A stretch of DNA of 64,000 bases from Bradyrhizobium sp. CSA207 (lineage in GTDB: Bacteria; Pseudomonadota; Alphaproteobacteria; Rhizobiales; Xanthobacteraceae), in assembly GCF_029051685.1 (NCBI RefSeq), contig NZ_JAACFT010000002.1, forward strand, positions 248,001-312,000, written 5' to 3'. Numbering within the stretch: the stretch's first letter is position 1; every line of letters begins with the position of its first letter. Below, piece by piece: positions 24,007 through 33,157 of the stretch. A program made the position numbers and the translations under genes. The notes below the pieces were generated by a model. The model saw only the letters and a program-made list of their open reading frames with translations, did not search any database and was not told where the DNA came from.

Positions 24007-25230
24007 TCATCCCATTTTGAAGAGGTCGAGACCGAGATAGCGTGTCATCACCACGTACAGGCCGAGCGTGGAGGCGAGCAGCACGAAGCTGAGCGCCGCC
24101 GCCATTTCCCAATTCAGTTCGACATTGACGTAGTTGGCGATGAAATTGCTGATCAACTGGTCGCTGGCGCCGCCGATCAGGACCGGCGTGATGTAATAGC
24201 CAAGGCACAGGATGAAGGTGAGCAGGCAGCCGGCCAGAACACCCGGCATGACCTGCGGCAGATAAACCCGCCGAAACACGGTGAAAGGCCGGCCGCCGAG
24301 CGATTGGGCCGCTCTGAGTTGCGACGGCTGGACCGAGCGCATCACGCTATAGATCGGCAGAAGCGTGAAGGGCAGCTGGATGTGTGTCATCGCAATGATG
24401 AGACCCGTTCGGCTATACATCAATTCGAGGCGGTCCGACGTCATGCCGAGCCAGAGCAACAGGTCGTTGAGAAGACCGTATTTTTGCAGGATCACGGTCC
24501 ATGCCGCCGTGCGCACGAGGATCGACGTCCAGAACGGCAGCAACACCAGAACCAGCACGATACCGGCGATCACGGGCCGCACGTTGGTCATGACATAGGC
24601 GAGCGGAAAGGCGAGCGCCAGCGTCGCGAGCGTCACCAGCGTCGCGATCAGAAAGGTCCGGCCGAACACCCGGGTGAAGACGGCCTGATCGGCGGATACC
24701 GCGCCGATCGTTCCCTGGTCGGTCCAGCGCAGATCGAAAGCGCTGAGGAGGAAGAACGAGGTGAACCGGTTGGTACCCGTGCGGATCGCCGTCCAGCTTT
24801 GTTCTTCGCCCAGAAGCGGCGCCGCCTTGATCATCGCCTCCTTGGTGGGCTTCGGGTCCTGACCGGCGAGGCGCGCCACGCGCAACATCTGGCTGCGTGC
24901 GCCGGGCAGGCGGGCGTTGAGGGTCTTGGCGAATTCATAGATACCGCCCGCCGCCTGGGCCTGCTTCAGATCGGCCGCGAGGGCGACGAAGACCGGTTCG
25001 GCCGGCACGCCTGCGGCGTTGTCCAGCCGCAGGGCCGCGACGGTGTTTGGCAGCGCATTGGCGATGGTCGGTTCATAGACAGCGCGCGACAGCAACGCCA
25101 CGATCGGCGCGCCGAAGCTGAACAACAGCAGCAGCAGGAGCGGCGCTGCCAATGCCAGCGGGCGCAGGCTGTCGCGATGATCTTTCGCGCTGATCGTTGC
25201 GCGACTTGTTGGCATGGCGATCGACGACAT
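24007..25230 (-). CDS. ABC transporter permease with large periplasmic insert (PotB-like)
   Basis: A 407-residue permease, longer than the usual 280-300. After the first membrane helix (LALAAPLLLLLLFSFGAPIVALLS) there is an insert of some 130 residues (about 55-180). The typical core then follows with the EAA-type loop LRAAQSLGGRPFTVFRRVYLPQVMPGVLAGC. The start is probably ATG 25230, with GAGGGG six bases upstream; a second ATG at 25236 is too close to it. A much longer frame reading upstream overlaps the binding-protein gene and is rejected. The extra segment probably faces the periplasm. Confidence 0.88.
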   Translation of the reverse strand: MSSIAMPTSRATISAKDHRDSLRPLALAAPLLLLLLFSFGAPIVALLSRAVYEPTIANALPNTVAALRLDNAAGVPAEPVFVALAADLKQAQAAGGIYEFAKTLNARLPGARSQMLRVARLAGQDPKPTKEAMIKAAPLLGEEQSWTAIRTGTNRFTSFFLLSAFDLRWTDQGTIGAVSADQAVFTRVFGRTFLIATLVTLATLALAFPLAYVMTNVRPVIAGIVLVLVLLPFWTSILVRTAAWTVILQKYGLLNDLLLWLGMTSDRLELMYSRTGLIIAMTHIQLPFTLLPIYSVMRSVQPSQLRAAQSLGGRPFTVFRRVYLPQVMPGVLAGCLLTFILCLGYYITPVLIGGASDQLISNFIANYVNVELNWEMAAALSFVLLASTLGLYVVMTRYLGLDLFKMG

Positions 25231-25298
25231 GAACATCCCCTCGCGTAGTCGCTGACGATCGGGCAGGGCCGCCCGATCCTGGTGTCGCCGGCGATATC

Positions 25299-26348
25299 CT
25301 ATTGGGCGAGCCAGGCGTTGAAGCGCTTCACCAGATCCTCGCCATGATCGCCCCAGAATTCCACATCGCCGACCAGATAGGCCTTCATGTGGTCCGGCGC
25401 CGTCGGCAGTTTCGACAGGACATCCTTGGGAACGAAGGGGGTCGCATCCGCCATCACCGGACCATAGGGAATATGGCGGCCGAGTTGCGCGCTCACTTCG
25501 GCTTCGGTCGCATAAGCGAGATATTTGTAGGCGAGGTCGAGGTTCTTGGCGCCCTTCGGAATGGCAATCATGTCGTATTCGACGATCTGATTGTCCCAGA
25601 CGATTGCGAAAGGCCGCTTGTCCTTGTCGATCGCGTTTTGAATGCGCCCGTTCCAGGCGGTCGTCATCACCACTTCCCTCGACGCCAGCAACTGCGGCGG
25701 CTGTGCGCCGGCATCCCACCAGACGATGTCCTTCTTGATCGTGTTGAGCTTCTTGAAAGCGCGGTCGACCCCGGCAGGCGTTCCCAGCACCTTGTAGACG
25801 TCGGCGATCGGCACGCCGTCGGCCATCAGCGCCCATTCGAGATTTTGCGCCGGCGCCTTGCGCATGGCGCGCTTGCCGGGGAATTTCTTCGTGTCGAAAA
25901 TATCGAGTACTGAAGTCGGCGCCTCTTTCAGCACGGTCGTGTCGTAGGCGAGGACATCACCGTAGACATCGATGCCGACGCCGCAGTCCAAAGCCGTGCC
26001 GGGCAGGAATCTCGAACGATCGGCGACCTTCGAATAGTCGAGGCGGATCAGCACGCCGGCGTCGCAGCCCTGTAGAACGGTCGAGGTCTCAACGGTCACG
26101 AGGTCGATCGGTACGTTGCCGGTCTCGACCATCGCTTTGATCTTGCCGAGTTCGCCGGTGTATTCCTGTTCGTTGAACGTGATGCCCATCTTCTTGGCGA
26201 ACGGCTCGAACCAGGCCTTGCGCAGCGCCGCCTGCCATTCGCCGCCGGTCGCCATGACAGTGAGTTCTGCGGCGCCGGCTGGCTGAATTTGCGAAATGAT
26301 CGCGGCGCTCGCCAAGGCAAGCAAGGTCGTCCTGCATACTCGCTTCAT
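25299..26348 (-). CDS. ABC transporter substrate-binding protein (PotD-like)
   Basis: A 349-residue periplasmic binding protein with a Sec signal peptide (MKRVCRTTLLALASAAIISQIQPAGAAE). The mature part has the extracellular binding-protein fold of the spermidine/putrescine group, with the segments ELTVMATGGEWQAALRKAWF, PIDLVTVETSTVLQGCDAGVL and VWWDAGAQPPQLLASREVVMTTAWNG. AGGGAG precedes ATG 26348, which overlaps the ATPase gene's stop by four bases. Substrate specificity cannot be read from sequence; the eut neighbours suggest ethanolamine or an amine precursor. Confidence 0.92.
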   Translation of the reverse strand: MKRVCRTTLLALASAAIISQIQPAGAAELTVMATGGEWQAALRKAWFEPFAKKMGITFNEQEYTGELGKIKAMVETGNVPIDLVTVETSTVLQGCDAGVLIRLDYSKVADRSRFLPGTALDCGVGIDVYGDVLAYDTTVLKEAPTSVLDIFDTKKFPGKRAMRKAPAQNLEWALMADGVPIADVYKVLGTPAGVDRAFKKLNTIKKDIVWWDAGAQPPQLLASREVVMTTAWNGRIQNAIDKDKRPFAIVWDNQIVEYDMIAIPKGAKNLDLAYKYLAYATEAEVSAQLGRHIPYGPVMADATPFVPKDVLSKLPTAPDHMKAYLVGDVEFWGDHGEDLVKRFNAWLAQ

Positions 26349-27589
26349 GTAACGCTCCCTGTGTTCGCGGTGTTGCCGTCCGGGACGCCGCCAGCCGGAA
26401 AAGCGCGGCAATCGGCGGTGCGCCAGCAAAGGTCGATCGCTTCGCCCGTTGCCATCGTTGCGTCGGGTCCGATTTTTACGGTGAGGACCTGCCCGCTCGG
26501 CAAGCGCGCGAGCAGGCGTTGATGATCGCCGTGATAGATCCGACCATCGACCGTCGCCTTGAAGCGATTGTCCGGGTGTTCGCCGGCGCCTGCGATCCGC
26601 TCGGGCCGGATCGCCAGTTGGACCGCTGCGCCGGGACGAAGGTTTCCGACCGCCATCGCGGTCGCCGTCAATCCCGTCGGCAACGCGACCATGCATTGAT
26701 TGCCGTCGACGCGTTCGACGATGCCGTCCAGCGCATTGTTTTCACCGATGAAGCTGGCGACGAATGCGGTCGCGGGTTCGTTGTAAAGTCCGTCCGGCGT
26801 GCCGATCTGGACGATGGCGCCGTTTTCGAAGATGGCGACGCGATCCGACATCGTCAGCGCTTCGCTCTGGTCGTGCGTCACATAGACGATGGTGACGCCG
26901 AGCATTTCGTGGATCTGCTTCAACTCGATCTGCATGTGCTCGCGCAGCTTCTTGTCGAGCGCGCCGAGCGGCTCGTCCATCAGAACGAGGGTTGGCTGGA
27001 ACACGAGCGCGCGGGCGAGTGCGACGCGCTGCTGCTGACCGCCGGACATTTGCGCCGGCTTGCGGTCCTTGAAGCGCTCCAACCGCACCATTTCGAGCGC
27101 GCGCGTGACGCGCGGCCCGATCTCGGCCTTGGGAACCTTCCGCACCGAAAGCGGGAAGGCGACATTGTCGGCTACGCTCATATGCGGAAACAGCGCGTAG
27201 TTCTGGAACACCATGCCGATGTTTCGCTCATAAGGCGGCAGGCGGTCGACCGATTTGCCGTCAAGCGTAATCACACCCTGGCTCGGGCGCTCGAAGCCCG
27301 CCAGCATGTTCAAGGTCGTGGTCTTGCCGGAGCCTGACGGGCCAAGGAACGTCACGAACTCGCCGCGGCCGATGCTCAGATTCAAGCGGCGGACGGCATG
27401 AAAATGGCCGTACATTTTCTCGACATCGATGAATTCGACGAATTTGGCATCGCCCTGGCCCGCGGGACCGCTGACTGGCCTGCTTGTCATCGCGGGACCT
27501 GTCGTTCCCGGCTGGCCTGTCGTGGGGCTGGCGTCGGCCGCCGAGACCTCACGAAGCGACGAGCTTTGTCCGGTCGAAACCATCGCCAC
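26345..27589 (-). CDS. ABC transporter ATP-binding protein (PotA-like)
   Basis: First gene of the transporter operon, 414 residues. Walker A is GPSGSGKTT, the Q-loop NYALF is followed by the signature MSGGQQQR, Walker B is LVLMDEPLGALD, and the switch His is in YVTHDQSEA. A C-terminal TOBE-like domain follows. An unusual 45-residue Ser/Thr/Gly/Pro-rich extension precedes the domain, so a start closer to 27460 cannot be excluded. The promoter faces a divergent MocR gene, with a strong palindrome between them. Confidence 0.95.
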   Translation of the reverse strand: MAMVSTGQSSSLREVSAADASPTTGQPGTTGPAMTSRPVSGPAGQGDAKFVEFIDVEKMYGHFHAVRRLNLSIGRGEFVTFLGPSGSGKTTTLNMLAGFERPSQGVITLDGKSVDRLPPYERNIGMVFQNYALFPHMSVADNVAFPLSVRKVPKAEIGPRVTRALEMVRLERFKDRKPAQMSGGQQQRVALARALVFQPTLVLMDEPLGALDKKLREHMQIELKQIHEMLGVTIVYVTHDQSEALTMSDRVAIFENGAIVQIGTPDGLYNEPATAFVASFIGENNALDGIVERVDGNQCMVALPTGLTATAMAVGNLRPGAAVQLAIRPERIAGAGEHPDNRFKATVDGRIYHGDHQRLLARLPSGQVLTVKIGPDATMATGEAIDLCWRTADCRAFPAGGVPDGNTANTGSVT

Positions 27590-27615
27590 CTCCAGGAAGG
27601 CCCGCCACAGTTATG

Positions 27616-27644
27616 TGGTCACACAACTGACTGTTGAGTGACCA
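27616..27644. promoter_or_regulatory. Palindromic operator between ABC operon and MocR gene
   Basis: TGGTCAC and GTGACCA, with inner arms CAAC and GTTG, form a nearly perfect 29-bp inverted repeat about 27 bases upstream of the transporter operon's start. In the intergenic space of a divergent MocR/GntR-type regulator this is the best operator candidate. Two related ACAAT motifs (27644-27650 and 27710-27716) may add to it. Confidence 0.55.
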
Positions 27645-27822
27645 TACAATGCTGCAATGGCAGCGTCAAGGACCGCGTGTGAGGCATTTTTTGGCAAGTT
27701 CTTGCCGTACAATATAGCTGTTGACGTCTTTATGCATGCATTCAAGTTCGATTGTCTGATCCTTTTCTCCATGTTATGAAGACCTTGGTGAAGACAAGAC
27801 CGCCGCGGGGCGCCAAACCGTA

Positions 27823-29208
27823 ATGCTCGAGAATCTGGAATTGCCGGACAACGACCGACCAATCTATCAGCGTTTGGCGGATGCCATCGGTGAACGAATT
27901 GCTCGCGGCGAACTGGCCGAGGGCGACAGGCTGCCGCCGCATCGGGAAATTGCGCGCCTGCTCGGCATCAATGTCACGACCGTCACCCGCGCCTTCTCGG
28001 CACTGCAACAGCGCGGACTCGTCGAGGCGCGCCCTGGACGCGGAACACTCGTCGCCGCGAAGGAGACGGAGGAAGGCGCCTTCAAATCTGCGCCCAGCGA
28101 CGAGGCCGGTCTGATCGATCTATCCGTCAACAGACCGGCGACTTCGGCCTATCGCGAGGCGCTGTCGCTTCTTCTGCCGCACATCGCAAAAGATCGCCGA
28201 TTTAGCGCTCTGCAAGACTATCATCCGCCTGAAGGTCCGCTGTGGGCGCGCACCGTGGTAGCGGATTGGCTTAACGGTGTAGCGGGCGATGGTGACGCCG
28301 GTCGCGTCGTCCTGACCGACGGCGCCCAGCATGGCCTTGCCTGCGTATTGCGGGCCTTGACGCAGCCCGACGACGTCGTCCTCGCCGATTCCATCACCTA
28401 TCAAGGCATCAGTGCCCTTTGCCGGTCACAGGGCGTCGATCTGCGCGGGGTGTCGATCGACCGGGAGGGCATGCGGCCGGACGCTCTCGAGGCGGCTTGC
28501 GCGACCTTACGCCCTCGCGCGGTTTTCCTCGTGCCCAGCCTGCACAATCCGACAACGGTCACATTGAGTGAGGAGCGCCGCCGCGCACTCGCGGCGATCG
28601 CGCGCCGTCACAACGTGCTGATCATCGAGGATGACGTTTACCGTCCGTTGCTCGATCGCGCCATTCCATCTTTCGCCGCCCTGGAACCCGAGCTCACTGT
28701 CCATATCAGCGGCCTGTCGAAGTGCATTGCGCCCGGCCTGCGCTATGGGTTCGTCGTCGCGCCACGCGCAGTCTTGGGCAATGTCGCGGCGGCGCTGCGG
28801 ATCGATTGCTGGAGCATCAGCCCGCTCACGGCACTGGTTGCCACCATCTTGCTGGAAGAGGGGACCGCGAAGCGGATCATCGAATTCCAGCGCGAGGAGC
28901 TGCGCCGGCGCCAGGCCATTTTGCGCGATGGGCTCGCGGCATTCGATGTTCAGACCCAGGAGACGTCGCCGCATGCCTGGTTGCATTTGCCCGAACCCTG
29001 GCGCGGCGCGGCGTTCGCCCGCGCCTGCCGGCAGCGCGGCGTCGGCGTGCTGCCCGCGGATGCGTTCGCGGTGGGACGCGAAACGCTCGCCCATGCCGTG
29101 CGCATCAATGTGGGCGCCGCGCCGTCATCCGGCGAATTGCGGCAGGCGCTTTCGATCATGGCCGACCTGCTCAATGCCGGTCATCTCGAAATCTCGGGCG
29201 CGGTTTGA
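27823..29208 (+). CDS. MocR-type transcriptional regulator (GntR HTH + aminotransferase fold)
   Basis: A 461-residue regulator. The N-terminal GntR winged helix is clear (PIYQRLADAIGERIARGELAEGDRLPPHREIARLLGINVTTVTRAFSALQQRGLVEARPGRGT). The rest is a class I aminotransferase fold with VFLVPSLHNPTTVTLSEERR, IIEDDVYRPL and the PLP Lys in ISGLSKCIAPGLRYGFV. MocR proteins bind PLP and often an amine ligand. It is divergent from the ABC/eut operon and followed after six bases by the DadA-like gene, so it probably controls the whole cluster in response to an amine or aldehyde. Confidence 0.93.
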   Translation: MLENLELPDNDRPIYQRLADAIGERIARGELAEGDRLPPHREIARLLGINVTTVTRAFSALQQRGLVEARPGRGTLVAAKETEEGAFKSAPSDEAGLIDLSVNRPATSAYREALSLLLPHIAKDRRFSALQDYHPPEGPLWARTVVADWLNGVAGDGDAGRVVLTDGAQHGLACVLRALTQPDDVVLADSITYQGISALCRSQGVDLRGVSIDREGMRPDALEAACATLRPRAVFLVPSLHNPTTVTLSEERRRALAAIARRHNVLIIEDDVYRPLLDRAIPSFAALEPELTVHISGLSKCIAPGLRYGFVVAPRAVLGNVAAALRIDCWSISPLTALVATILLEEGTAKRIIEFQREELRRRQAILRDGLAAFDVQTQETSPHAWLHLPEPWRGAAFARACRQRGVGVLPADAFAVGRETLAHAVRINVGAAPSSGELRQALSIMADLLNAGHLEISGAV

Positions 29209-29214
29209 GGCGTT

Positions 29215-30462
29215 GTGGCGGCATTGATCAAGACAGATGTAGCGATCGTCGGGGCCGGAATCATCGGGCTGGCGATTGCATTCCGGCTGGCGGCGGATGG
29301 CCGTGAAGTTGTCGTCGTCGACCCGAACGAACCGGGCTCGGGCGCTTCTTACGGCAATGCCGGGACTTTCGCGCCCTACGCCTGCGCCCCGGTCGGCAAC
29401 CCCGACGTCTTGCGGAATCTGCCAAGCCTGTTTGTCAATCCTGACAGTCCGCTCGCCGTCAGGCTTGCCAGCTTACCCGCGCTCATTCCCTGGCTGTCGC
29501 GTTTCGTCTGGCAATCCATGCCGGTCCGCGCGCGACGCAACGGACAGGCGCTGGCGGATCTGCTGAAAGAGGCGATGCCGGTCTGGCGCGAACTTGCCGA
29601 GCAGGCTCAGCTTTCCGACCTTTTTCGACATGAGGGATGCCTGTATTTCTATCGGGGCAAGATGCCGCGAGAAGACAGCGAATGGGGCGCGCGCCTGCGC
29701 AGCGAACTCGGCGTCCGGCAGGAGCGCCTGACGTCGGAAGAGGTCGCAAGGCTGGAGCCTGCGCTGCCTCGTGCAGCCGGGGGTATCTTTTTCCCCGACG
29801 CGGCTCACATCGTCGATCCGGCCGCGATGACCGGCCGACTGGCGGCCGCGGCCGCGGCAAAAGGCGCAGTGTTCGAACGCGCGCGCGTCGATCGGCTGGA
29901 ACCGCAGGACGGAGGACGGATCCGTTTGATATGCCGCGACCGCACGATCGAAGCGCATACAATTGTGCTCGCTGCCGGCGCATGGTCGAAGTTTCTCGCC
30001 GAACAGGGTGGTGAGGACATCCCGCTCGACACCGAACGCGGCTACCACATCGAGTTCGCGATGGATGCCTGTCCGATCAAGCGGCCCGTCAGCCCGGTCG
30101 ATCTGGGCTTCTATGTCACGCCCATGGCCGGCCGCTTGCGGGCCGCGGGAACGGTCGAACTCGGCGGCCTCTCGGCACCGCTCAATCCAAAGCAAACTGC
30201 ACTTCTGGAGCGCGGCGTCCGCAAGCTGTTCCCGGATCTCGGACCCGTTCAATCGCGATGGCTCGGCTTTCGCCCCTCGCTTCCGGATTCGCTGCCCGTC
30301 ATTGGGCCCAGCCGACGCTATCCAAACCTCATCCACGCTTTTGGCCATGGACATCTTGGGCTGACCCTGGCCGGCGTAACGAGCCGCGTTGTTGCAAGCC
30401 TCGTCGAAAAACGAAATGACGCTCCGAACCTTCGTGCATTCCGGCCTGACCGGTTTGGTTGA
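29215..30462 (+). CDS. FAD-dependent oxidoreductase (DadA/D-amino-acid dehydrogenase-like)
   Basis: A 415-residue flavoprotein of the DAO family. The N-terminal dinucleotide-binding motif VAIVGAGIIGLAIAFRLAADGREVVVVDP is complete. The C-terminal ALIHAFGHGHLGLT-type segment closes the FAD site (here NLIHAFGHGHLGLTLA). It starts at GTG 29215, six bases after the MocR stop, and should be in one transcript with it. The substrate is a secondary or D-amine; a role with the amine-degrading neighbours is inferred. Confidence 0.92.
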   Translation: MAALIKTDVAIVGAGIIGLAIAFRLAADGREVVVVDPNEPGSGASYGNAGTFAPYACAPVGNPDVLRNLPSLFVNPDSPLAVRLASLPALIPWLSRFVWQSMPVRARRNGQALADLLKEAMPVWRELAEQAQLSDLFRHEGCLYFYRGKMPREDSEWGARLRSELGVRQERLTSEEVARLEPALPRAAGGIFFPDAAHIVDPAAMTGRLAAAAAAKGAVFERARVDRLEPQDGGRIRLICRDRTIEAHTIVLAAGAWSKFLAEQGGEDIPLDTERGYHIEFAMDACPIKRPVSPVDLGFYVTPMAGRLRAAGTVELGGLSAPLNPKQTALLERGVRKLFPDLGPVQSRWLGFRPSLPDSLPVIGPSRRYPNLIHAFGHGHLGLTLAGVTSRVVASLVEKRNDAPNLRAFRPDRFG

Positions 30463-30792
30463 GTGATTTTTTGCGGCCGGGCTGTGCCTCGGGCCGGAGG
30501 GCAAGAGAGGACATCGAAATTAAGGCGCGAACCCGTCAAATGGCCGCTATTAACGAATGTCGGCATCGGTGGCCGACGCCTCCCCGCAACCAAGTTCGTA
30601 GAAAGCCCGGGCGATCAATTGATCGCCGGGGCTTTCTTTTGGTCAGTGATCGACCCGACTGGCATCAACGGCCCGGCTGGGAGGTTCAGATAACGTCGCA
30701 ATGCTCGCTCGTGCGCCATCGGAAGCTACTTCGACGCAACGTCGCCGGTGAGGCGTCAGCCGCGAAGCGAGCGGACCAACGGCAAGCCTCTT
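30463..30792. other. Intergenic region after the DadA-like gene
   Basis: No convincing gene. It contains copy A of the structured repeat at 30554-30640. The rest shows no recognised motif. The two flanking genes converge, so this is a terminator region. Confidence 0.5.
30554..30640 (+). ncRNA. Structured repeat / candidate sRNA, copy A
   Basis: Shares CGAATGTCGG(C/G)ATCGGTGG and CGCAACCAAGTTCG with the copy at 37.8 kb. A very long terminator-type stem follows at 30601-30636 (arms GAAAGCCCGGGCGATCAA and TTGATCGCCGGGGCTTTC, one mismatch) and then TTTT. It may end transcription of the DadA-like gene and also belong to the repeat family. Its first hairpin is weaker than in the other copies. Confidence 0.5.
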
Positions 30793-31728
30793 TCATCGTC
30801 GATTCGATAACATCCGCTGGAGGATTTCCTCGATCGAATGTGGCGGAATGCCAAGCTCGGCAAATCCAGGCATCTGCGGCGATGACACGGAGTCGATCTG
30901 CATCAACTCCACCTGACTACGCGTAAGGGGCAGGCCAGGGAGTATTTCGGAGGCCGATGCCAGCGCGTGCCAAATGGCAAACGGAATTGGGATCAGAAGA
31001 GGCGCGAGGCCAGCTTGATGCGCGATCGCTCTGATCAGTTGCTCGTAAGGGTAGGAAGTCGGGCCGCCAAACTCAAAGACCGTCGGGCGGGTCTCGGCTC
31101 GCTCCATGATTCGGACAACCGCCTCCGCAACATCTTCCACATAGGCCGGTTGCAATCTGGTCTGGCCGCGGCCGAACATCGGATAGATTGGAAGCTGACG
31201 AAGGAGCTTGAGGATGGTGCTGAGAAACGCATCGTCCGGCCCGAACATCACAGCCGGGCGGACGATAAATGCATCGGCGAATTCCGCGCGGACCGCCTGT
31301 TCGCCTTCGCCGCGCATTCGGATGTAGCTGGATGGCGAGGCGGCATCGGCACCGATCCCCGAAACCTGAACAAGCCGTTCGACTCCCGCCCGGTGGGCCT
31401 GGGCTGCCAACTGCCGAGCCGACTTGACGTGAACGGAGTAGAAAGTCTCCGCTCCGCGCTCGCGATAAAGGCTGACCGCATTTACGACTCCGTAGACGCC
31501 GACCAGCGCATTCGCGACGGATCGCTCGTCGTGAATATTGGCCTCTACGGATTGAAGTCGCGGATTCTCCGGATCAGGCCGGCCCCGCCCCCGGTCCGGA
31601 TGCCGTGACGCGATCCGGACGGTAAATTCGTGGTCGAGCAGATGGCGGACGATCCGGCTGCCGAGAAAGCCGGTTCCGCCGAACACGGTGACGCTGCGAC
31701 CGTTCGTGGCTGCTCCTTTAGCGCTCAC
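30793..31728 (-). CDS. NAD(P)-binding epimerase-like protein (NDUFA9/complex I type)
   Basis: A 311-residue atypical SDR. The dinucleotide-binding motif is VTVFGGTGFLGSRIVRHLLDHEFTVRIASRHP, and later segments (VVNAVSLYRE, RLVQVSGIGAD, VRPAVMFGPDDAFL, LQPAYVEDVAEAVVRIME) match the NDUFA9-like group. Such proteins bind NAD(P)H and often associate with respiratory complex I or act on lipids. The start is GTG 31728, overlapping the stop of the upstream DUF2189 gene by 11 bases; a reading from 31953 runs through that gene in the wrong frame. The pair is divergent from the oxidase operon. Confidence 0.88.
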   Translation of the reverse strand: MSAKGAATNGRSVTVFGGTGFLGSRIVRHLLDHEFTVRIASRHPDRGRGRPDPENPRLQSVEANIHDERSVANALVGVYGVVNAVSLYRERGAETFYSVHVKSARQLAAQAHRAGVERLVQVSGIGADAASPSSYIRMRGEGEQAVRAEFADAFIVRPAVMFGPDDAFLSTILKLLRQLPIYPMFGRGQTRLQPAYVEDVAEAVVRIMERAETRPTVFEFGGPTSYPYEQLIRAIAHQAGLAPLLIPIPFAIWHALASASEILPGLPLTRSQVELMQIDSVSSPQMPGFAELGIPPHSIEEILQRMLSNRR

Positions 31729-32614
31729 GGCTCCACGGGAAGAGAGAGGCCGGGAAATCTGCCGCGTAGCGGTGACCGATCGGCGTGCGGGGCTCTTCTT
31801 GCGGAGGATTCTGGTCGGGTTCGACCACCTTCCGGTAAAGATGCCAGCTGGCATGACCGAGCACCGGCAGAACGACGCAGAGACCGACGAAGAACGGCAG
31901 AGAGCCCACGGCCAGCAAGACCGCAACAACCAGTCCCCACACGGCCATCTCAACTGGATTCGTCTTCACCGCGCGTATCGAGGTGCGGATCGCATCGATC
32001 GCTGTCGCATGCTGGTCCAGCATCAGGGGGAACGAGACAACGCTGATGCACAGGGCTAACACTGCGAACAGGAAACCGACGCCGCATCCGACGATGATGA
32101 GGGTCCAGCCCGCTGGCGTCGTCAGCACGCGCTCCGCGAAATCGGGGATGCTCGCAGCCGGCGCATGGCCGAAGGTTGCGGTGTAGATTGCGTCCGCGGC
32201 GCCGATCCAGACCCCGAACAGAACGAACAGCAGAACGCCAAGTTCGAGCATGGCGCCGAATGACGGCGCGCGCAGCACCTCGATTGCATCCCAGGCGCCT
32301 GGCTCCTCTCCGCGCTCGCGGCGGCGGCTCAGTTCGTAGAGGCCGAGTGCAGCGAATGGACCGATCAGGGCAAAGCCGGCCGCGAGCGGAAAGAGCAGCG
32401 GCAGCACCGAGTAGCCAATGACAAGTCTGAACAGGAAAAGTCCGAGGACGGGATACATCACGCACAGGACGATTGCGTGGGTCGGGATGGCCTTGAAGTC
32501 TTCCCAGCCCAGGCGCAGCGCGTTGCCCAGGTCGGAAAGGCTGATCTTGCGAACGACAAAGGCGGTGGAGACGCCAAACAATTGCAGTTTGGGTCTTGCG
32601 AAGACGGTGGTCAT
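31718..32614 (-). CDS. DUF2189 membrane protein
   Basis: A 298-residue integral membrane protein of the DUF2189 family. It has about six hydrophobic segments, e.g. AIVLCVMYPVLGLFLFRLVI, LLFPLAAGFALIGPFAALGL, LELGVLLFVLFGVWIGAADAI, LIIVGCGVGFLFAVLALCI and MAVWGLVVAVLLAVGSLPFF. The family is common next to cytochrome oxidase genes in proteobacteria, and here it is divergent from the cox cluster. ATG 32614 has AAGGAGACC upstream. The role is unknown. Confidence 0.85.
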   Translation of the reverse strand: MTTVFARPKLQLFGVSTAFVVRKISLSDLGNALRLGWEDFKAIPTHAIVLCVMYPVLGLFLFRLVIGYSVLPLLFPLAAGFALIGPFAALGLYELSRRRERGEEPGAWDAIEVLRAPSFGAMLELGVLLFVLFGVWIGAADAIYTATFGHAPAASIPDFAERVLTTPAGWTLIIVGCGVGFLFAVLALCISVVSFPLMLDQHATAIDAIRTSIRAVKTNPVEMAVWGLVVAVLLAVGSLPFFVGLCVVLPVLGHASWHLYRKVVEPDQNPPQEEPRTPIGHRYAADFPASLFPWSRER

Positions 32615-33157
32615 GGCTCCGGTCTCCTTGCTCGTGGCCGCAGAGCGGAGCGCCCTCAAAACGCGTGCGTCCGCCTCCTGCGCGAAAATCGCGACTGAGT
32701 CCGGCAAATCAGGTTCAACGAGAAGGAGTTTGTCGGACGATTTCCGTCGCAACCGGTCCAGTCAAGTTAGTCCGATGCGCGGGAGAAGCAAGAGAACCAT
32801 GCGGTCCGCGAAATCGTGCCTTCGCATTGGTCGATTTTGCGACGCACCATCGCATGATGGTGCCGAATGGCGTTCGCCGAGGCGCAAACGCATTCGCCCC
32901 AACCCGCGCCCGACAAGAGGTGCAATCTACTCCTCTATTGACGCCGAGCTCGACGGGGATCATCTTAGAGTCGTGAACGCCCCCAGCTCCGATGAGATTG
33001 CGGTCGTGACGTTGAAGCTTTGTCATGTCCCGACGTCGCGACCGGCAAAATGGGCGAGGCAAGAGGCGTGATGATGGTGAACGTGACACCATCCGACTGA
33101 CGCGAGCTCCGCCCTTTTGTTCGTCTCCGTAGCTTTCAATGGCTGGGAGGGTGAAGG
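32615..33157. other. Intergenic region between DUF2189 and cox operons
   Basis: About 540 bases with no convincing gene. The region must contain the divergent promoters of the DUF2189 gene and the oxidase operon. One small perfect palindrome (CACCATC and GATGGTG, 32845-32862) is present; its meaning is unknown. Confidence 0.45.

Noticed and set aside
25237..25836. Upstream extension of the long permease to 25836
   Set aside because: It would overlap most of the 3' part of the binding-protein gene in another frame; the ribosome-binding site and signal-like start at 25230 are better.
31729..31953. N-terminal extension of the NDUFA9-like gene
   Set aside because: It lies within the DUF2189 gene in another frame; the GTG at 31728 is directly before the dinucleotide-binding motif.
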